Source: Phycisphaerales bacterium (GTDB taxonomy: Bacteria; Planctomycetota; Phycisphaerae; Tepidisphaerales; Tepidisphaeraceae). From it: a stretch of 8,230 nt of DNA. Both the position numbers and the translations under genes were made by a program. The stretch lies in NCBI GenBank assembly GCA_028288875.1, contig JAQGHK010000634.1:1-8230 (forward strand). Direction: 5' to 3'. Below are positions 6,097 to 8,230 of this stretch, one piece after another. The notes under the pieces are model-generated. The model worked only from the letters and a program-made list of their open reading frames with translations. It made no database searches and was not told the origin of the DNA. The stretch's first letter is position 1; every line of letters starts with the position of its first letter.

Positions 6097-7314
6097 ATGG
6101 CGCAGGTGGAACTCAGCAAGATTGCAAAGGTGTACCCGGGCGGCGTCCGGGCCGTGAACTCGATCGATCTCTTCATTAAGGATCAGGAATTCATCGTCCT
6201 GGTCGGCCCCAGCGGTTGTGGGAAGTCGACCACGCTCCGCATGATCGCGGGCTTGGAAGAGATCAGCGAAGGCACGCTCAAGATCGGCGATAAGGTCGTC
6301 AACGACGTGCCGCCGAAAGATCGCGACATCGCGATGGTGTTCCAGAACTACGCCCTGTACCCGCACATGACGGTGTACAACAACATGGCGTTTGGCCTGA
6401 AGTTGCGGAAGTTTCCGAAGAAGGAAATCGACGCCCGGGTCAAAGAGGCCGCCCAGATCCTAGATATCACCCATTTGCTCGAGCGCAAGCCCAAAGCCCT
6501 GTCCGGCGGCCAGCGCCAGCGCGTGGCGGTCGGCCGGGCGATCGTCCGGGAGCCGGCGGCGTTCCTGTTCGACGAACCGCTGTCCAATCTGGACGCCAAG
6601 CTGCGCGTCACCACTCGGGCTGAGATCAAGCGCCTTCACCAGCGGCTGAAAACCACCACCATCTACGTAACGCACGATCAGGAAGAGGCGATGACGCTCG
6701 GTGACCGCATCATCGTCATGAAAGACGGCCTGATTCAGCAGTCGGACAGCCCGCTGGATACGTATCGCCACCCGGTGAATCGTTTCGTCGCCGGGTTCAT
6801 CGGCATGCCGCCGATGAATTTCTTCGACGGGGCGATCAAAAACGAGGGTGGCGGCCTATTATTTGAGGAAGGCGCGCTCAAGGGCGCCAAGGCCGTGGAA
6901 CAGCGTGCGGACGAGCCGACCGTAATGGCCGGCGAGTTGACGTTACCCGGCAATGGGTTTAGGCTTTCCGTCCCCGCTCATTTGAGTGGGGCAGTGTCGG
7001 CCCGCGTGGGCCGGCACACCGTGCTCGGGATCAGGCCCGAGCATTTGAGCCCACATCCGATCGAAGGCGCCGGTCCGGCGGTTTCAATTGAAGCGGATGT
7101 GAGCGTGATCGAACCGCTGGGTAACGACATGGATTTATTCCTGAAAACCGCTTTGCATCCGCACTCGGTCGCCCGTGTCGAGTCCCAGACCGGCGTGGAA
7201 GCCGGTACGCGCGTCAAGATGTATGTTGACGTGCGTAAGATCCACTTTTTCGAGCCCGGCGTAACCGGGGCGAACCTCAGCCTGTCCACCGAGCCCGCCC
7301 ATGCTGTCGCATAA
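6097..7314 (+). CDS. ugpC: Sugar ABC transporter ATPase, UgpC/MalK/MsmK type
   Basis: This 405-residue cytoplasmic ATPase belongs to the CUT1 sugar importer class. The ATPase domain (1-235) is complete: Walker A GPSGCGKST (37-45), Gln83 in VFQNYALYPHMTVYNNMAFGL, signature LSGGQRQ (135-141), Walker B FLFDE (156-160), D-loop SNLD (163-166) and His193. The C-terminal part (about 238-400) is the MalK-like regulatory OB/TOBE region, with GIRPEH at 311-316. Length and layout are normal. No permease or solute-binding gene is present in the window; the neighbours are DUF2237 and nusA. It may be a shared ATPase serving several sugar permeases encoded elsewhere, as known for MsmK-type proteins. The start is ATG 6097, where the family sequence begins (MAQVELSKIAKVYPGGVRAV). 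The gene symbol names the family only; the substrate (glycerol-phosphate, maltodextrin or other sugar) is not determined. Confidence 0.9.
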   Translation: MAQVELSKIAKVYPGGVRAVNSIDLFIKDQEFIVLVGPSGCGKSTTLRMIAGLEEISEGTLKIGDKVVNDVPPKDRDIAMVFQNYALYPHMTVYNNMAFGLKLRKFPKKEIDARVKEAAQILDITHLLERKPKALSGGQRQRVAVGRAIVREPAAFLFDEPLSNLDAKLRVTTRAEIKRLHQRLKTTTIYVTHDQEEAMTLGDRIIVMKDGLIQQSDSPLDTYRHPVNRFVAGFIGMPPMNFFDGAIKNEGGGLLFEEGALKGAKAVEQRADEPTVMAGELTLPGNGFRLSVPAHLSGAVSARVGRHTVLGIRPEHLSPHPIEGAGPAVSIEADVSVIEPLGNDMDLFLKTALHPHSVARVESQTGVEAGTRVKMYVDVRKIHFFEPGVTGANLSLSTEPAHAVA

Positions 7315-7337
7315 CGACACCACATGGTCTTCGCTCG

Positions 7338-7363
7338 TTGGGCTTTCGGGCCCGATTTGTTTT
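7338..7363 (+). terminator. Probable intrinsic terminator after ugpC
   Basis: A stem TTGGGC / GCCCGA (7338-7343 with 7350-7355, one G-U pair) encloses the loop TTTCGG and is followed by TTTGTTTT (7356-7363). It begins 24 bases after the UgpC stop, where an intrinsic terminator is expected. The stem is short, so the call is moderate. Confidence 0.5.
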
Positions 7364-7380
7364 CCGGAAGGAAAACGGAT
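7355..7380 (+). other. Hairpin with GGAA tetraloop overlapping the ugpC terminator tail
   Basis: GTTTTCC (7359-7365) and GGAAAAC (7370-7376) are perfect complements around the loop GGAA, a GNRA-type tetraloop. The stem extends by two G-U and two A-U pairs to 7355 and 7380. It uses the T-rich tail of the terminator just upstream, so the two structures compete. It could stabilise the 3' end of the transcript or be part of a read-through structure. Structure seen; function inferred. Confidence 0.4.
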
Positions 7381-7412
7381 GTAGGCGTTCGCCTCGACTA
7401 GCTTGGACTTGG

Positions 7413-7449
7413 AAAATGTGGCCGCCTTGTGCGGCCCGTTTTCGTTTTT
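7413..7449 (+). terminator. Probable second intrinsic terminator between ugpC and nusA
   Basis: GGCCGC (7420-7425) and GCGGCC (7431-7436) form a 6-bp all-GC stem around the loop CTTGT, followed by a T-rich stretch (7439-7449). AAAA at 7413-7416 can pair with TTTT at 7439-7442 and extend the stem across a small internal loop. This looks like a better terminator than the first and would separate nusA transcription from ugpC. Confidence 0.6.
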
Positions 7450-7579
7450 GGGCCCTTTCGTGGGGCTGTTTGTTTGAGTCGATCAGGACATCGCCCGGCC
7501 GTTGTAGGGTCGGAAGTATTTAAGATTGGGCGACGCCGAACGTCGGCCGCCGACAACCGAATAGCAGAGGATTTTGACC
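7450..7579 (+). promoter_or_regulatory. nusA leader: possible promoter and mutually exclusive hairpins
   Basis: This stretch lies between the terminators and nusA. TATTTAAGAT (7517-7526) is an AT-rich island that could be a -10 region, but no good -35 box lies at the right distance. Three short stems overlap and cannot all form at once: CGACG/CGTCG (7531-7545), GCCGA/TCGGC (7535-7547) and GTCGG/CCGAC (7542-7554). The last ends about 12 bases before the ribosome site, so switching between them might affect nusA translation. Such stems arise easily in GC-rich DNA, hence the low confidence. No rimP or other gene is visible here. Confidence 0.3.
7566..7570 (+). promoter_or_regulatory. Shine-Dalgarno site of nusA
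   Basis: AGAGG ends 9 bases before the ATG at 7580, an acceptable spacing. Together with the protein alignment it sets the nusA start. Confidence 0.6.
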
Positions 7580-8230
7580 ATGGCTAACGCCGACATTGCC
7601 CGTATCGCTGACGCGATTGCTCGTGACAAAAACATCGAGCGCGAACAGGTCTACACCGATATGGAGCAGGCCATCGCCAGCGGCCTGCGCAAGCATTTCA
7701 ACACCGAAGACACCACGGAGTTCAGCGTCAGCGTCGATCGCGCCACCGGCGACATCAGCGTCGCCCGCGCCGGCACCGTCATTCCGCTCAGCACGATGGG
7801 CCGCATCGGCGCCCAGACCGTCAAGCAGGTCATGATCCAGCTGATCCGCCAGGACGAACGCGGCAGCATCTACGAAGAATACAAAGACCGCGTCGGTCAG
7901 ATCACCACCGGCACCATCAGCCGCATTGAAGGCAACACGATCATCGTCGCATTGGGTCGCAGCGAAGGCATCATGCCACGCTCGGAACAAATTCCCGGCG
8001 AGCAGCACGCCGTCGGCGAACGCATTCAGGCGCTGGTCACGGAAGTCCGCGATACGCCCAGCCAGATCAAGATCATTCTGAGCCGCAGCCACCCGGAACT
8101 CATTCGCCGCCTCTTCGAGCGTGAAGTGCCCGAAGTGCAGGAACGCACGATCGAAATCAAAGCCCTCGCCCGCGAGCACGGCTTCCGCACGAATATCGCG
8201 GTCAGCTCGATCGACAGCAAGGTTGACGCC
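7580..8230 (+). CDS. nusA: Transcription termination/antitermination factor NusA (5' part)
   Basis: The first 217 residues of NusA are present and the frame is open at the right edge. NusA binds RNA polymerase near the RNA exit channel and controls pausing, termination and antitermination. The N-terminal domain covers about 1-103, with GRIGAQTVKQVMIQLIRQDE (74-93) matching its conserved helix. The S1 domain follows (about 105-170; TTGTISRIEGNTIIVALGRSEGIMPR, in two parts 109-118 and 119-134). The linker and the start of KH1 come next (HPELIRRLFEREVPEV, 171-186; IEIKALAREHGFRTNIAVSS, 191-210). Compared with the E. coli protein as I remember it, about 32 residues are missing from the N-terminal domain between the DR (53-54) and QTVKQV (79-84) segments. 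I recall the same shortening in planctomycete NusA, so it looks lineage-typical rather than damaged. KH1 to the C-terminus lies outside the window. Confidence 0.95.
   Translation, partial: MANADIARIADAIARDKNIEREQVYTDMEQAIASGLRKHFNTEDTTEFSVSVDRATGDISVARAGTVIPLSTMGRIGAQTVKQVMIQLIRQDERGSIYEEYKDRVGQITTGTISRIEGNTIIVALGRSEGIMPRSEQIPGEQHAVGERIQALVTEVRDTPSQIKIILSRSHPELIRRLFEREVPEVQERTIEIKALAREHGFRTNIAVSSIDSKVDA

Noticed and set aside
5995..6366. Upstream in-frame extension of the DUF2237 open frame
   Set aside because: The extension runs opposite the start of UgpC and across a likely promoter region; the family sequence begins at the ATG at 5994.
7338..7523. 61-residue open frame in the ugpC-nusA gap
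   Set aside because: It overlaps two terminator-like hairpins, starts at a non-ATG codon, has no ribosome site, and is an Arg/Trp-rich translation with no familiar motif.
7520..8179. 219-residue open frame on the minus strand opposite nusA
   Set aside because: nusA on the plus strand is unmistakable across S1 and KH1; the antisense frame has a biased composition and no recognisable domain.
1..8230. CRISPR arrays, tRNA or rRNA genes, transposases, phage genes
   Set aside because: No direct repeat-spacer pattern, cloverleaf arms, rRNA-like stretches or mobile-element proteins were seen on either strand.

Overview
The window is a GC-rich, densely coded piece of bacterial chromosome. The best guess for the host is a member of the Planctomycetota, perhaps the Phycisphaerae or a related uncultured lineage. 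This rests on the shortened N-terminal domain of NusA, the scarcity of Shine-Dalgarno sites, and the style of several proteins (a CPFV-type redoxin, an ABC exporter with an N-terminal extension and zinc ribbon, a DUF2237 protein). It is an inference from remembered protein features, not a database result. No phage, insertion sequence, CRISPR array, tRNA or rRNA is visible. The region reads as ordinary chromosome with a few unusual protein architectures and one striking intergenic palindrome.

Layout. Positions 2-43 hold the last codons of an upstream gene. A secreted redoxin follows (56-670, +). The gap after it holds a perfect 30-bp inverted repeat (712-783). It separates the redoxin gene from a convergent minus-strand pair: a PTR1/FolM-like short-chain reductase (2741-2004), then a GmhB-like HAD phosphatase carrying a proline-rich linker and a C-terminal membrane hairpin (1982-813). 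Divergent from this pair is a 768-residue MsbA-type ABC exporter with an N-terminal PH-like region and a four-cysteine zinc ribbon (2788-5094, +), followed closely by a DinB-family protein (5118-5627, +). DinB ends one base from the end of a convergent DUF2237 gene (5994-5629, -). A 102-bp divergent promoter region then leads to an orphan UgpC/MalK-type sugar ABC ATPase (6097-7314, +). After a 265-bp gap with several hairpins comes the start of nusA (7580 to the window edge, +).

How the genes relate. The reductase and phosphatase are probably co-transcribed (21-bp gap), and so are the exporter and DinB (23-bp gap). The window does not form one obvious pathway. It mixes envelope or export functions (redoxin, exporter, membrane-anchored phosphatase), cofactor chemistry (pterin-type reductase), sugar uptake (UgpC without its permease) and core transcription (NusA).

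Most worth a second look: the 30-bp palindrome built from repeated CGCCAAG units; the heptose-bisphosphatase-like enzyme fused to a membrane hairpin; the PH-like plus zinc-ribbon extension on the exporter; and TANNNT hexamers 7-10 bases before four start codons that lack Shine-Dalgarno sites, which suggests leaderless transcripts.
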